From assembly GCA_037953745.1 (NCBI GenBank), contig JBAKBP010012249.1:1-64000 (forward strand): a stretch of DNA of 64,000 nt. The letters run 5' to 3'. Shown here piece after piece: positions 9,131-18,846 of the stretch. Numbering within the stretch: position 1 is the first letter of the stretch; each line of letters begins with the position of its first letter. A program made the translations under genes and the position numbers. Below the pieces are notes generated by a model. It ran no database searches and was not told the DNA's origin. It was given only the letters and a program-made list of their open reading frames with translations. Origin of the DNA: Lithodes maja. Taxonomy: Eukaryota; Arthropoda; Malacostraca; Decapoda; Lithodidae.

Positions 9131-12063
9131 TACAGTAAACCCCCGCTAACTCGGACTCTTTTTAGTCGGAAACCCGCACTTCTCGGAATGGCATCGGCCT
9201 CTCGGAAATGTCCCTGTATATCTCGGAAATTTCCGAGTTGGACGGGTTTTGTACTTACACTAGTTGTACTTACACTAGTTGTATTTGCGGGAGTGAGCAT
9301 GCTCGTTAATTCCCGCCTCCTAAGATATGTTTGTCATACCGTGCTTTGAAACTATGCACTGATGGTGCAGACACAACTTCGGCTGGCAATTTGTTCCACC
9401 CACTAATCGAGTTGGTAGGAAATCTTTTACTTTTCAGATCAGATTTACTATTAAGCACTTTTAGTTTGTAGCCGTGACCTCTTGTTCTCTCACCTCTATC
9501 CCTCTCTATGAAGTTTTCTTGGTCGATTTTGTCAATACCTCTAACACATTTGTATATCTGAATTTGCTGTCCTCGTTTCCTTCTCTGTTCCAGTGTAGGT
9601 AGATTCAATCTCTCGAGCCTCTCCTGGTACTCCAAATTTTCCAAACCTGGGATCATCCTCGTAGCTGCTCTCTGTACCCTCTCAATTTTGTGGATATGTT
9701 TCTTCATGTGAGGGGACCACACTACAGATGCATATTCCATCCTGGGTCTTATTATTGCCGTTATTATTTGTTTCATGGTGTTTTCATTAAGATAATTGAA
9801 AGACATCCTGATATTTGCCAATAGTGCTAGTGATTCTCTCACTATCTTATTTACGTGGCTTTCTGGAGACATGTTATCCTTAAATTCTATCCCCAAGTCT
9901 TTTTCTTTTTCTGCTTTGGGAATCACTTCGTTTCCTAGTTTATAATCTTTTCTAGGTCTGTACTTGCTTTTACCCATTTCTAGAGTCTTACATTTCCCTG
10001 CATTGAACTCCATATTCCATTTGATGCTCCATTCATGGATCTTTTGCAAATCTGCTTGGAGCTCAAGGCAATCCTCCTGGGTTCTGATCGTTTTAAGCAG
10101 TTTAGCATCGTCCGCAAACATGCTCATGTAGCTTGTTAGTCCCTCAGGTAAGTCATTTACAAATATTAGAAACATGATTGGGGCTAGGACAGATCCTTGT
10201 GGTACCCCACTCGTAATTTGAGTCCAGTTTGACGATTTCCCCCTTACTGTTGTTCTCATCTGTCTTCCGCTAAGGTAGCTCTCCATCCATTTCAGCAGTT
10301 TGTCTCCTACTTTTCCCTCATGTTTTAATTTCCACAGCAATCTCTTGTGTGGAACTTTGTCAAATGCCTTTTTAAAGTCTAGGTAGGCACAGTCTACCCA
10401 TCCTTCCCTCTTGTCCACTGTGTCTATTACTCTAGAGTAAAAACTCAACAAGTTGCTTACACATGATCTGCCTCCTCTGAATCCAAATTGTCGGTCAGTA
10501 ATTAATCTTTTGGATTCCAGGTAGTTAACCCATTTGTCCCTTATTAATCCTTCCAGAATCTTCATGAGGATGCTCAATAGTGATACAGGTCTATAGTTCA
10601 GTGGTTTATCTCTGCTTCCTCCCTTAAATATAGGAATAATGTTTGCTCTTTTCCATTCTGTAGGTACTATCCCTGTGTCCAATGATTTGGTCATTATGTC
10701 ATATAACGGTATACTCAGTTCCTTAGCATTTTCTTTAATAATCCAGCCTGATACTCCGTCCGGTCCAGCGGCTTTGTTTGGATCCACCTTACTCAATTTG
10801 TCTATGAGCTCTGGTCTGTTAAATGTGACTTCCGGCATTTCCTCTGTACCCATCTCATTGGATTCTGGTGCAATGAATTCTCCTTCTTTTGTAAATACTG
10901 ATGCAAAATTTCTATTTAGTTCTTCCGCAATCTCTGTATCCTCTTCTATGATTCTGTTTCCACTTTTAATCTTTACGATCGTGGCTTTTATCTTCCTTTT
11001 GCCGTTTACAAACTTGAAAAACATTTTTGGATTCTTTTCATAGTTCTCCACTATCCCTTTCTCATGGTTTGCCTCTGACCTCCTCCTCATTTCTGTGTAT
11101 TTGTTTCTCTCCTCTTTATACTTTTGCCTGTTATCTTCCGAATCCCAGTTTCTCATCTTTTTCCAGGCTTTGTTTTTTGCTTCCTGTGCTTGCCTACATT
11201 CGCGGTTAAACCATACTTTGCGATTACTTTTTTTCCTTTTATTAACGTACTTAGGGACAAAAGTTTTTATACCAGTATCATAGATCTCCATGAATGCCTT
11301 GAGTTTTTTGTCTACCTCACTTTCAGATAACACCTGATCCCAATTTTGTGACTTGAAAAAATCCTGTAGTCCTTCGAAATCGGTTCTGGAATACATCCAG
11401 TGATTTTCCTTGTGCTTTTCCCTTCCCTTGGGTAGATTATACTTCAATAGTAAGTCTATGTCTAAAACTGCATGATCGCTTTTTCCTAGTGGGCATAGGT
11501 ACTGAATACTTTGAACCTCCTCCTCCCTTCTTGTGAATAGAAGGTCCAATCTAGCTGGTTGATCACTTCCCCTTACTCTTGTTGACTCTTTTACATGTTG
11601 GTATATAGAATTTTCCATGGCCATACTTAAAAATTCATAGCCCCAACTTTCCTCCCCTGCTCCGGCTTCAAGATCTTCCCAATTCACTTCCTTGCAGTTA
11701 AAGTCCCCACACATGACTATTTCATCCTTTGAAGCCAAGTGTGTCCGGTTTACAATGTTCTCTCACTCGGTTTTAAGTGATTTTAGGATGAATTGAAGCC
11801 TGTGCCTTTTAATTATTGTGTTAATATTAATTACTATGTACTGTACTGTCCCTGAAAACATAATAAGGTTCGTATTTGTCATTAATATGATGACTTTCAC
11901 ATGTAAAAAAAAGGGATCTCAATTTTCTCTGACGCGGACTTTCCTCTTCTAATTCGGAATTTTCCCTCTCTTTAAGTCGGACATGAGTCGGACTTCGGGG
12001 AAAATCTGCCTTCTCGGAAGTGGTCTCCCCCCAATTAGTCCGAGTTAGCGAGGGTTTACTGTA
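9131..12063. mobile_element. TA-flanked pogo/Tigger-like element with nested LINE
   Basis: The left end, TA at 9131-9132 then CAGTAAACCCCCGCTAACTC, and the right end, ...CGAGTTAGCGAGGGTTTACTG then TA at 12062-12063, are inverted repeats of about 26 bp with one or two mismatches. A CAGT start with TA duplication is typical of the pogo/Tigger branch of Tc1-mariner. Subterminal TCGGA repeats fill both arms (9133-9250 and about 11930-12061). No transposase remains; about 2.4 kb of the interior is the CR1-type LINE, which therefore inserted into this element. Confidence 0.75.
9306..11738 (-). CDS. CR1-type LINE polyprotein, 5'-truncated but open
   Basis: An uninterrupted 810-codon frame encodes the end of an APE-like endonuclease (CGDFNCKEVNWED near residue 10, then GKSDHAVLDIDL), a linker and a full RT: NIIPIFKGGSRDKPLNYRPV, LLSILMKILEGL, GFRGGRSCVSNLL, CAYLDFKKAFDKVPH, ITSGVPQGSVLAP near residue 510, and SMFADDAKLL near residue 541. 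The C-terminus has KIERVQRAATRMIPGL and ends HSFKARYDKHILGGGN. This layout fits the CR1/L2 group. The N-terminal half of the endonuclease is missing, and the frame's first codon is TTG, not ATG, so this is a 5'-truncated copy rather than a complete gene. The absence of any stop suggests it is young. It sits inside a pogo-like element; a 15-bp duplication (about 9254-9285) follows its 3' end. Confidence 0.85.
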   Translation of the reverse strand: MASKDEIVMCGDFNCKEVNWEDLEAGAGEESWGYEFLSMAMENSIYQHVKESTRVRGSDQPARLDLLFTRREEEVQSIQYLCPLGKSDHAVLDIDLLLKYNLPKGREKHKENHWMYSRTDFEGLQDFFKSQNWDQVLSESEVDKKLKAFMEIYDTGIKTFVPKYVNKRKKSNRKVWFNRECRQAQEAKNKAWKKMRNWDSEDNRQKYKEERNKYTEMRRRSEANHEKGIVENYEKNPKMFFKFVNGKRKIKATIVKIKSGNRIIEEDTEIAEELNRNFASVFTKEGEFIAPESNEMGTEEMPEVTFNRPELIDKLSKVDPNKAAGPDGVSGWIIKENAKELSIPLYDIMTKSLDTGIVPTEWKRANIIPIFKGGSRDKPLNYRPVSLLSILMKILEGLIRDKWVNYLESKRLITDRQFGFRGGRSCVSNLLSFYSRVIDTVDKREGWVDCAYLDFKKAFDKVPHKRLLWKLKHEGKVGDKLLKWMESYLSGRQMRTTVRGKSSNWTQITSGVPQGSVLAPIMFLIFVNDLPEGLTSYMSMFADDAKLLKTIRTQEDCLELQADLQKIHEWSIKWNMEFNAGKCKTLEMGKSKYRPRKDYKLGNEVIPKAEKEKDLGIEFKDNMSPESHVNKIVRESLALLANIRMSFNYLNENTMKQIITAIIRPRMEYASVVWSPHMKKHIHKIERVQRAATRMIPGLENLEYQERLERLNLPTLEQRRKRGQQIQIYKCVRGIDKIDQENFIERDRGERTRGHGYKLKVLNSKSDLKSKRFPTNSISGWNKLPAEVVSAPSVHSFKARYDKHILGGGN

Positions 12064-12388
12064 CCCACATTCACACTTCCGAACCTAAACTTGGGGGAAG
12101 AATCTGCGGTACTGCTCTTTTGTGATTTTATATCAACAGACTTACGTTTTCTCTAATAGTTATTTGTCATGATTGGTATTTTTTGCCAACGTTGGAGGTC
12201 ACTATCCCCAGGTATCCGCTCCAGGCAACCCCGGGCAGTTGTCACCCAGAAGCCATCCCAAGATCTTACTTGTGTTTGTTCTGTACTGTAGATACATTGT
12301 TAAAGTTATTCTCATATTCTCTCATAAACACGCACACAATCAGACAGGCAATACACACACCTTACACACAAACCCACACAAAGCTTAC
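12064..12388. other. Intronic sequence, no feature recognised
   Basis: Lies between the pogo-like element and the donor site of kinesin exon e. It contains short CA-rich stretches (12330-12380) but no exon or known repeat that I can support. Confidence 0.4.
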
Positions 12389-12542
12389 CAGAAGAGTCGT
12401 CATTAAACTGTCTAAGTAGCGTAGCAATTTTGTGTTGGTAGTCGCGCTGTTGTGAGGTGATGCGGCGCTCCATCTCCAAGCTGGCCTGTTGGTATGCTGC
12501 CTTAAGGTCCGATACATACCGAGACTGTTCCTCATACTGGCT
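12389..12542 (-). CDS. Kif7/27 (cos2): KIF7/KIF27-like kinesin, exon e
   Basis: This exon lies between an acceptor (GTTAACAG at 12543-12550) and a donor GTAAGC (12388-12383). It has 51 codons plus one base, so the donor is in phase 1. The peptide has LKAAYQQASLEMERRITSQQ followed by RDYQHKIATLLRQF. In vertebrate KIF7/KIF27 the equivalent coiled-coil stretch reads as a run of LE/MDR-LTLQQKEHEQ-type residues, and the match in order and spacing is clear. KIF7, KIF27 and Drosophila Costal-2 are kinesin-family scaffolds of Hedgehog signalling (KIF7 at the ciliary tip). It is the most 3' exon found here; because the donor is in phase 1, at least one further exon must lie below 12389, possibly outside the window. 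Confidence 0.85.
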
Positions 12543-12576
12543 CTGTTAACGGGAGAGAGAAAGTTAGTGTAAGAGA

Positions 12577-12873
12577 GATGTGAGAAATTGAAGTATAGAG
12601 GAGTTTGTGTGTGTAATAGACAGAGTGATAGAAGAAAGAATGTAAAACTTGCAAAATTAACAAACCAAAACTTAGACGAACACAGTAAAAAGACAAAACA
12701 ACTTATAAAAATCGCTATTTGGAAACAACGCTTAAGTAAAATGATAATTTATAAATAAAAGAACACAATCCACCACATAGGGTGTACATTACTACATGAG
12801 CAAGTTAAGATGTGAGAAATTGAAGTATAGAGGAGTTTATGTGTGTGTAATAGACAGTGATAGAAGAAAGAGG
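12577..12873 (-). mobile_element. Family R retroposon with ~62-bp target duplication
   Basis: The family R copy at about 12640-12806 is bracketed by two near-identical segments, 12577-12639 and 12809-12873, each beginning GATGTGAGAAATTGAAGTAT and ending GATAGAAGAAAG. They differ at a few positions. This is best read as a long target-site duplication of about 62 bp in the kinesin intron. Confidence 0.65.
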
Positions 12874-12924
12874 AGAGTGAGAGAGAGAAGCGTTTATAAG
12901 AGAAAGAGATGAATTTCTTATGTT

Positions 12925-13540
12925 AGTAATCACGCTGCTGGTGATGCGACGTTCCATCTCCAATCTGGCCTGTTGTTATGCTGCCTTAACCTTTTTCCTG
13001 CGGCGACTTCTATTGGGAAGGATAGGACACTGGGGTGTTTGTAACTAATTGGTGTTCAATATAAATCGTCCTAGCGTGATAAGTAAAAGAACGTGTAGAA
13101 CGGGATGATTCTCATTGAAAAATTCAGCTAAAATTCTCCCCCAAGAGAGTCTAGTTCATTCATTCTCCCGTCCCATGGCCGGGTAAGCCCCAGAGCGTAT
13201 TATTCCTTCCTTTTTAGTACCTTGTATGTAGCACTCACAAATACCCATACAAGTGGACCTGTTTATCCTATGTTTTCAGCTTCTAAAACACCTCTTGCTT
13301 GGATACACACCCTCTCACAACTGAGGTCTGTAGCAAACAGATATTAAAATGGTAGTGAAGGTTAGAAGCTTATGGAATCGTCTGGCAACAATCTAAGCGG
13401 TTTGGTACTGTACTAAGGTACCAAACTCCGTCAGTAATACCAAAGCGCTCCGGGATGTCGACTGCAGTAAACAATATTACATAGAATGTACCAAAACGTT
13501 GGCCGCAATGAAAGGGTTAAGGTCTGGCATATACAGAGAT
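12925..13540 (-). pseudogene. Decayed duplicate of kinesin exon e
   Basis: 12925-12989 repeats part of exon e (for example CGTTCCATCTCCAATCTGGC versus CGCTCCATCTCCAAGCTGGC) and the match resumes at 13521 (GGTCTGGCATATACAGAGA versus GGTCCGATACATACCGAGA). A 4-base deletion breaks the frame, and a TTAA element (12986-13520) splits it. It is therefore a dead duplicated exon lying in the intron upstream of exon e. Confidence 0.7.
12986..13520. mobile_element. TTAA-flanked non-autonomous element
   Basis: TTAA at 12986-12989 and 13517-13520 flank about 527 bp with imperfect inverted ends (CCTTTTTCCTGCGGCGA and the complement of CGCAATGAAAGGG). No transposase is visible. The duplicated exon sequence continues on either side, which proves insertion at TTAA. 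Confidence 0.65.
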
Positions 13541-13751
13541 TAACCCCTTCACTACCGGGTACATATGTTGTTTTATTTCAGCTATATTTAGACGATTTTA
13601 TGCAGCTCAGGAAGGATCTGTGGTAGTAAAAAGGGTTATTTTATATAGTCTGTAGTCTTTTAATTGCTACACGCCCGTCCTAAGCTGAATATATCATCTA
13701 ATAACTGCCGGAATATAATGAAAAAGACGTCACCGGTACTGAAGGGGTTAA
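13540..13751. mobile_element. piggyBac-type MITE (family P1)
   Basis: TTAA at both ends, inverted ends CCCCTTCACTACCGGGTA / complement of CACCGGTACTGAAGGGG. This is one of at least six P1 copies (others at 18299, 25846, 27244, 46105, 55900). Interior has the family's TAGACGATTTTATGCAGCTC and GGATCTGTGGTAGTAAAAAG segments. Confidence 0.75.
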
Positions 13752-13867
13752 GGCATGAGAAAGAAAAGGAGAGTGATACTGGAAGGCGGGGAGTAAAAAT
13801 GCGGGCGAGTGTGAGGATTGAAAAACAGAAGGGTAGCTGCCCTGGTCAGCCATAAGTGGTACTCTTG

Positions 13868-14105
13868 GTTGTTGTTGTTGTTGTTGTTCCCCAAGCTGCC
13901 TGGCCGAACAGCCCCAAGGCCCCGAGTAAGGCCAAGGCCATAAACGAGCGCCCCCACAGAACCCTCCCTGCCGACCACAATAAAGCCTGGGTGACCGAAG
14001 TCACTCCATGGCGGGGAGTTGAGAGGGTGCGTAAACGCCCGGGAAACCAAAGCCCCACCCAGGGCCCTGTGCCCCTCAGCAATTATGAAGAGAAAGTTGA
14101 GGGGC
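13868..14105 (-). mobile_element. (CAA)n-tailed SINE (family C)
   Basis: Read on the minus strand it begins CTCAACTTTCTCTTCATAAT and ends GGCTGTTCGGCCAGGCAGCT followed by (CAA)n. A copy with the same 5' boundary is at 26194-26423. The 3' end is shared with the LINE at 51742-53059. The body is GC-rich, unlike its surroundings. Apparent ORFs in it are by-products. Confidence 0.65.
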
Positions 14106-14829
14106 AAAGGAATAATGTGACGCTTTAGCTTCCAATCTTGGTAGATTGGGAGGTCAATCCACGGAAGAGACGTCGTCACTTGAGATCTAGAAAATATATA
14201 AGTAAAAGGAACAGTCAGAGTAAGCTATGGGTATGGCAAAGATCGCTCAGGTCTCACTCTGATAGACCAGCCCATCGCCACCTCTCTTGATAGTGGAAGG
14301 TTCCAGAAAGAATAATTCCCAACTGCAACACAATAATAATATAGGAACCCCCAGCTCTAGAACCACCTAAACACCATATATGAGTGTTCGGAGCAACACA
14401 CTGCTCCCAAGTACAGGGCCGCGAAGGTAAGAACACACAGTGACCTCACCTTAGGAAAATTACTTGCTGTAGTTCATTACTTTGTAGCCCTAGCAAATCA
14501 TTTTTGGGAACCTTAAAGAATCAAAGAAGCTGGCCACAGCCAATGTGTGAACCCAGAGGAATCTCAATGTGCTGCTGCTTCCTGGAAGTAAGGTATAGAA
14601 ATCCTCCTGTCCTGGTCCAGGGACTGCACCCCCCGTAGGGAGTATGGAAAGGTGAGGATCTTAATCAAGAGGCTGTCTTCTTTAGTTTACATCCAAGGAT
14701 TCCATCTTGAGTGGTGCCATCACAGGTTGACATTCTTCATCACCACAGAAGAGAGAAAAACTTAAAAACAATAGAAATATAAGCTAAGTTATTAGAGTTA
14801 GGGGACACTTAATCCCACATACCGGTAAT
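14106..14829. other. Kinesin intron, mostly unique sequence
   Basis: No coding exon, RNA gene or repeat family of this window is recognised in this interval. Confidence 0.4.
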
Positions 14830-14985
14830 TATAATGTAAAACTTTCAAAACAAACAAACCAAAACTGGGACGACACAAGATAAATGCAAAAGAACTAATC
14901 AAAATCGCTACAAGATAAATGCAAAATAACTAATAAAAATCGCTATGTGGAAATAACACTTAATAAAATAATAAACATTTTTTAA
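14830..14985 (-). repeat. Family R retroposon copy
   Basis: Starts ATAATGTAAAACTTTC and includes the AAAATCGCTATGTGGAAAT core; a 30-bp internal stretch (ACAAGATAAATGCAAAA...) is tandemly duplicated at 14876-14945. Confidence 0.6.
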
Positions 14986-15139
14986 AGCTGACCCAATTAT
15001 GAGCTACTAGATTATAAAACTCAAGGGGTCTGTGAAAATTGAAAAATCAACTTCTTAACACAACATTATTTATTGGATTCAATAACAACAAACTTATCTA
15101 TCCAGTTGCATTAGTGACACTAAACTAGGAGACAGCATA

Positions 15140-15352
15140 CTAGTCTATTCGCTGTAAGTAGGCGAGAAATTATGAACTCTAACCTCTGTAACTCAAAAAC
15201 GACTAGAGCAATCAAGCTAATATTTCTACCAATTGGGAAGAGTCAGTCAAGGAATAGATGTGGAAATTTACAGCCAATTTGCCCTAGCCCTTTTTGAGTT
15301 AGAGAGGATTAGAGGTCATGATTTCTTGCCTACTTACAGCGAATAGACTATA
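15140..15352. mobile_element. Palindromic-ended MITE (family H)
   Basis: Inverted ends TAGTCTATTCGCTGTAAGTA and TACTTACAGCGAATAGACTA enclose about 150 bp. A close copy is at 44061-44270, and a diverged copy in the opposite internal orientation at 24447-24633. No ORF. Confidence 0.75.
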
Positions 15353-15421
15353 GGCCCAGTACAATACTGTATTGTAAGTGTAATCATTTTTCAGCTCAGT
15401 TCATTGGGCTGTTATTGGGTA

Positions 15422-15634
15422 AAGCCGGTATCACACGAGAGCTTTTATAGTCAACATTCGATGATCAACATTTTTCTGGCAACATTTCTGGAATATTATG
15501 CATTGGTATCAGAAACTAGACTGATGCTAGATGAATTTAGGTGACAGAAATATTATATATGTTGACCTCATAAGCTGCCAGACCAGTGTTAAGGATAAAT
15601 GTTGAGTGAAAAAGCGCTCGTGTGATACCTGGCT
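15422..15634. mobile_element. MITE with GGTATCACACGAG ends (family V)
   Basis: Inverted ends AAGCCGGTATCACACGAG and CTCGTGTGATACCTGGCT with TCAACA-rich subterminal sequence. The shared inner segment AAGCTGCCAGACCA recurs in the copy at 26578-26791, whose ends are also a CACACGAGC-type inverted repeat. Confidence 0.7.
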
Positions 15635-15659
15635 CAACATGATGTGTGGGGAAGGATAA

Positions 15660-15796
15660 CAATCTATTTTTTATTAACTTCACCACAACACCAAACACCT
15701 CCAATGAAATTAATGAAAGCACATGTGCGATCCACCAGGATTCGAACCCGGGTTATCACACACAGATTTTTGACACCTTAACCATTACACCACAAT
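15660..15796 (-). mobile_element. tRNA-derived SINE (family T) beside a splice donor
   Basis: On the minus strand: A-box-like GTGGTGTAATGGTTAAGG, B box GGGTTCGAATCC, then CACATG and the tail TTTCATTGGAGGTGTTTGG. Its head starts only a few bases after the GTAAG donor of kinesin exon d. Confidence 0.7.
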
Positions 15797-15801
15797 CTTA
15801 C

Positions 15802-15933
15802 CTCCAACTCAGAAAATGCCGAGTCCTGCTTCTTAAACTCGGTACGAAGGTCAATGACTTTGTTGAAGTACTTAACAAGCAGCGAACGTGTCTCCTCGGG
15901 GCAGAGATTCATCAGACGCTCCATCAAGTTGGC
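15802..15933 (-). CDS. Kif7/27 (cos2): KIF7/KIF27-like kinesin, exon d
   Basis: Acceptor TTTTTGGTGCAG (15945-15934) and donor GTAAG (15801-15797) enclose exactly 44 codons in phase 0. The peptide has ANLMERLMNLCPEETRSLL, then VKYFNKVIDLRTEF and ends AFSELE. In human KIF7 the corresponding stretch has NLMAKL, ETRALLCKYFDKVVTLRE and AFSELE in the same order, and KIF27 has a similar KYFNKVVNLRE motif, which makes the assignment firm. The exon follows exon c (introns 2.2 kb, with the solo LTR inside) and precedes exon e (3.3 kb). A SINE begins about six bases into the downstream intron. Confidence 0.9.
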
Positions 15934-16048
15934 CTGCACCAAAAATTAACATCAATTAACATATTAATTAATTTGTTAATTAATAATAATAAAATAATAT
16001 ATAAGTTTGTGTATATACCGGTATATACTGTGTGTATATGTATATACT

Positions 16049-16075
16049 GTATGTGTATATATATATATATATATA

Positions 16076-16127
<52 letters not shown>
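16049..16127. repeat. (TA)n microsatellite
   Basis: TATATATA runs interrupted by CTG. Together with 17945-18022 it forms one TA tract split by the solo LTR. ORFs reading YIYIYI are artefacts. Confidence 0.9.
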
Positions 16128-16130
<3 letters not shown>

Positions 16131-17944
16131 GACGCACCCAGTGCGTGGCAACGCAACCTGATTGTACTCCTTGGTACTCCACTGTACCGCCCGTACCACT
16201 GTACCGTGCTGGCTACCGTCAGCAGCTATGTATATTGAGTGTGACAACTTATAACTATGTTCTTTGTATCTCTGCAAAGGTCTCGTCATGTGCTAACCAG
16301 TGGTGGGTTTTGTTTTAAGCCATGTCGAGACCTTCCATTTAATATGTAGTATCAATAGAGAAGTTGATAGATAAGACAATGGGAGTTCAGAGAGAGAGAG
16401 TGAGTTGGGTTTCAGAGCGAGAGGGTAGCAACGCGCCACGCTGCCGGGGGGGTGGTTGCCAGACGTATGGACTGGTTGGCAGCCTTGCGCTTATAGCTAG
16501 GCGCGACAGGGTTGGTAGTCCATTGCCGCCTGCCTATGCTGCCTGGGCTGCCCATGTTGTCGTACAGCACATTGCTTGGAGGCTCGCTGTGTGTTCCATG
16601 ATCAGGTTGCCTAGAACCTTTGAGATTCTAACATCCCTTGCTCTCTCTCCCAATTTCTCACGGTTGCACTCTTTCTCTCTGACGACATTACTCTCATTTC
16701 ATTCTTCTCTCTATTTAAATGCATAACCTTCCCTTGAGGTCCTAAAGGAGTTTCAGCACTCACCTCTCGTATTACTCTTAGGACAAGCATATATTTACAT
16801 GTATTAGATTTAAGGGGTTAATGTGAACAGCGATCTTCTTGATGAGGATAGTTGGTGAACGTTCTACATGTTCACGAGTTATATGCCCCGCTCATCATCC
16901 AATTTGTGACTAGACTGGTGCCATGTGTAAGAGCCCGACCATGCCCAGGAGTTGTCTGTAGAGGGGCGAGGACTTAGCCTTGATTTGCATACCGAGCCAG
17001 GAGCGAGTGTAGTACCAGAGACTACAGCTCGCTCGTAGTGCCGGTATAGTAGAGTAACGTAATTTATCTGTCCTTGTGTTCTCTACAGTCTTTTCCTGGG
17101 TTCTCGCTTTCGGTGCTGGGACTCGTTGTTCCTGTGACTTGGCCTGCTAGCTAGAACACATGGGGATGATGAGTGGGATATATCTTTATTTTACTATGCA
17201 TTGCAGCTCTCTTTAAGTTTATGTATGTAACACTTTACAATACACATTACTCACACACAAGACAACACTATTAATACTTTCATGTATCAATTAACTGCAC
17301 TGTCGTTTTGCTGCTGTGTCCAGAGTTCTGTTGCGTAGGGCGCATACGGACTCAGAGGGGAGACAGAGTGAGAGAAGCGAAGTAGCCTATGCGGTAGTAG
17401 GCTACCTGCGCAGTACTGTTGCCTGCAACCTTTTAGTTATTCCAAGTATAGATTCATTATTATAATAAGTGACTACTATTTATGTTCCTTCCATGTGTAT
17501 TATTAGGTATCTACTGGATCATGAACATCTTGTATGCTACATGCTAGTGCATGTTAGTAGGGGACAGTTATTCTAGTGCACGCGCTTTCAAGTAGGCGTG
17601 TACATTTGTCATTTAGCATTTCACTGTCATACCTTTAGCCTGCTTCTATTCTACATTATTAGAGGCTTAATATTAACGTAGTTTCTTGAGTATTGCATTT
17701 CTTTAGTAATAACGTAACCTATAAATGTCTGAGGGAGTTTAGCCTCATAGCCTACCCCTGTTGTACACTTTCGCCGAGTTAAGGTACCTCGTTACCATAG
17801 ACGATAACTCTGTAGGGCGTTGGTGCTTTTGTTGTCTGGAGCATATAGTATTTGGGACTGGAATCGAGCGTGTCGTTGTCACATAAGCCATTTCTGTCCT
17901 ACGATCAAGAATCCCGAATATGTATTGCCGATCCAGCCGTAACA
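16128..17944 (+). mobile_element. Solo LTR of the Gmr1-like Gypsy element
   Basis: 1,817 bp beginning TGTGACGCACCCAGTGCG and ending GATCCAGCCGTAACA, nearly identical to the LTRs at 33652-35469 and 41084-42887 and in the same orientation. No internal region is present; TA repeats lie directly on both sides, so insertion was into a TA microsatellite (short duplication of TA-type sequence), followed by LTR-LTR recombination. It lies in the kinesin intron between exons c and d, antisense to the gene. Confidence 0.9.
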
Positions 17945-18022
17945 ATATATATATATATATACTGTATATATACTGTATATATATATATATATATACTGTA
18001 TATATATATATATATATATACA
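17945..18022. repeat. (TA)n microsatellite
   Basis: Right half of the TA tract interrupted by the solo LTR. Confidence 0.9.
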
Positions 18023-18127
18023 GTATACATAAGGGGTATGTGCCAGAGTATATACATACTGTACATACAAATCAGAATATTCAGACAGTTTCAACAACAT
18101 ACCACAGCAGCTTAACCGACAACTGAC

Positions 18128-18280
18128 CTCGTTCAAGAGAAGTGCATGAGACTGTAGTTCCTTAGTGCGGCCACATATAACCTCGTTCTTGTACTCTATG
18201 GCTGCATCCACTGCCTCTATAGCCTCATCTAGCTCCAACAGTCGCCTCTCCTCTCCCGAACTAACACCACGGCTGCCACT
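18128..18280 (-). CDS. Kif7/27 (cos2): KIF7/KIF27-like kinesin, exon c
   Basis: Acceptor CCTACCCTCCCCAG (18294-18281) and donor GTCAGT (18127-18122) bound 51 codons in phase 0. The peptide begins SGSRGVSSGEERRLLELDE and continues AIEAVDAAIEYKNEVICGR. EERRLLELDEAIEALDAAIEYKNE-type sequence is a diagnostic block of the KIF7/KIF27 family and lies in the predicted coiled-coil region. A P1 MITE starts 19 bases upstream of the exon, so the intron's usual branch-point zone is inside or next to the transposon. Confidence 0.92.
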
Positions 18281-18298
18281 CTGGGGAGGGTAGGACAG

Positions 18299-18688
18299 TT
18301 AACCCTTTCATTACTGAGCATGACTTTTTCTATTATTTCAAAATATTTAGAGGCTTATATACTGTATAGCTCAGGAAGAATCTGTGGTAGTTAAAAAGGG
18401 TGACTCGAGATACTTTGAAGCCTTTTAATAGCTTCATGTCCTTCCTAAGCTAAATAAAACCGTCTAATCATAGTGAACCCCTTGTTTACCGGTGACGTCT
18501 TTTGCATTTTATTCTGGCTACTTTTAGTTGATTTTATTCAGTTTAAAAAGGGCCTCCAGCAATCAACAGACTTCAAATGATCTCACTTAACCCTTTTTAC
18601 TACCACAGATCCTTCGTAAACTGCATAACATCGTCTAAATATAGCTATAGTCAAATGTAAATGACGTCGCCGGTACAGAAGGGGTTAA
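18299..18688. mobile_element. Two abutting P1 piggyBac-type MITEs
   Basis: A first unit starts TTAACCCTTTCATTACTGAG and is cut near 18473, where a second begins (CCCCTTGTTTACCGGTGACG) and ends CGCCGGTACAGAAGGGGTTAA. Both carry the TAGACGATTTT and ATCCTTC..AAACTGCAT interior segments of the family. Confidence 0.7.
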
Positions 18689-18702
18689 TAAGATTATTAT
18701 GT

Positions 18703-18846
18703 TTTTTACACCAACCAACTTCACATCTAAACTCAATTAATTAAATCAACAAATACATGTGGCACTCCAAGGACTCGAACCTAGGATACTCACATCGAAA
18801 TTCCGCGCACTATGCATTACGCCATCAAGAGATAATGAGAACAGAC
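18703..18846 (-). mobile_element. tRNA-derived SINE (family T), target of RTE copy A
   Basis: Minus-strand head with A-box-like GGCGTAATGCATAGTG and a perfect B box GGTTCGAGTCC, followed by CACATG and a TTGATTTAATTAATTGAG tail. The part 18765-18846 is duplicated on the far side of RTE copy A. Confidence 0.7.
18765..18846. repeat. 82-bp target-site duplication, left
   Basis: Identical at all 82 positions to 22341-22422 by eye; it ends immediately before the 5' end of RTE copy A. Confidence 0.85.

Noticed and set aside
15924..16289. ORFs rich in YIYIYI around 16.0-18.1 kb
   Set aside because: They are translations of the (TA)n microsatellite.
17745..17945. A 66-codon minus-strand ORF repeated in all three LTRs
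   Set aside because: It is present only because the LTRs are copies; no start context, domain or codon pattern supports expression.
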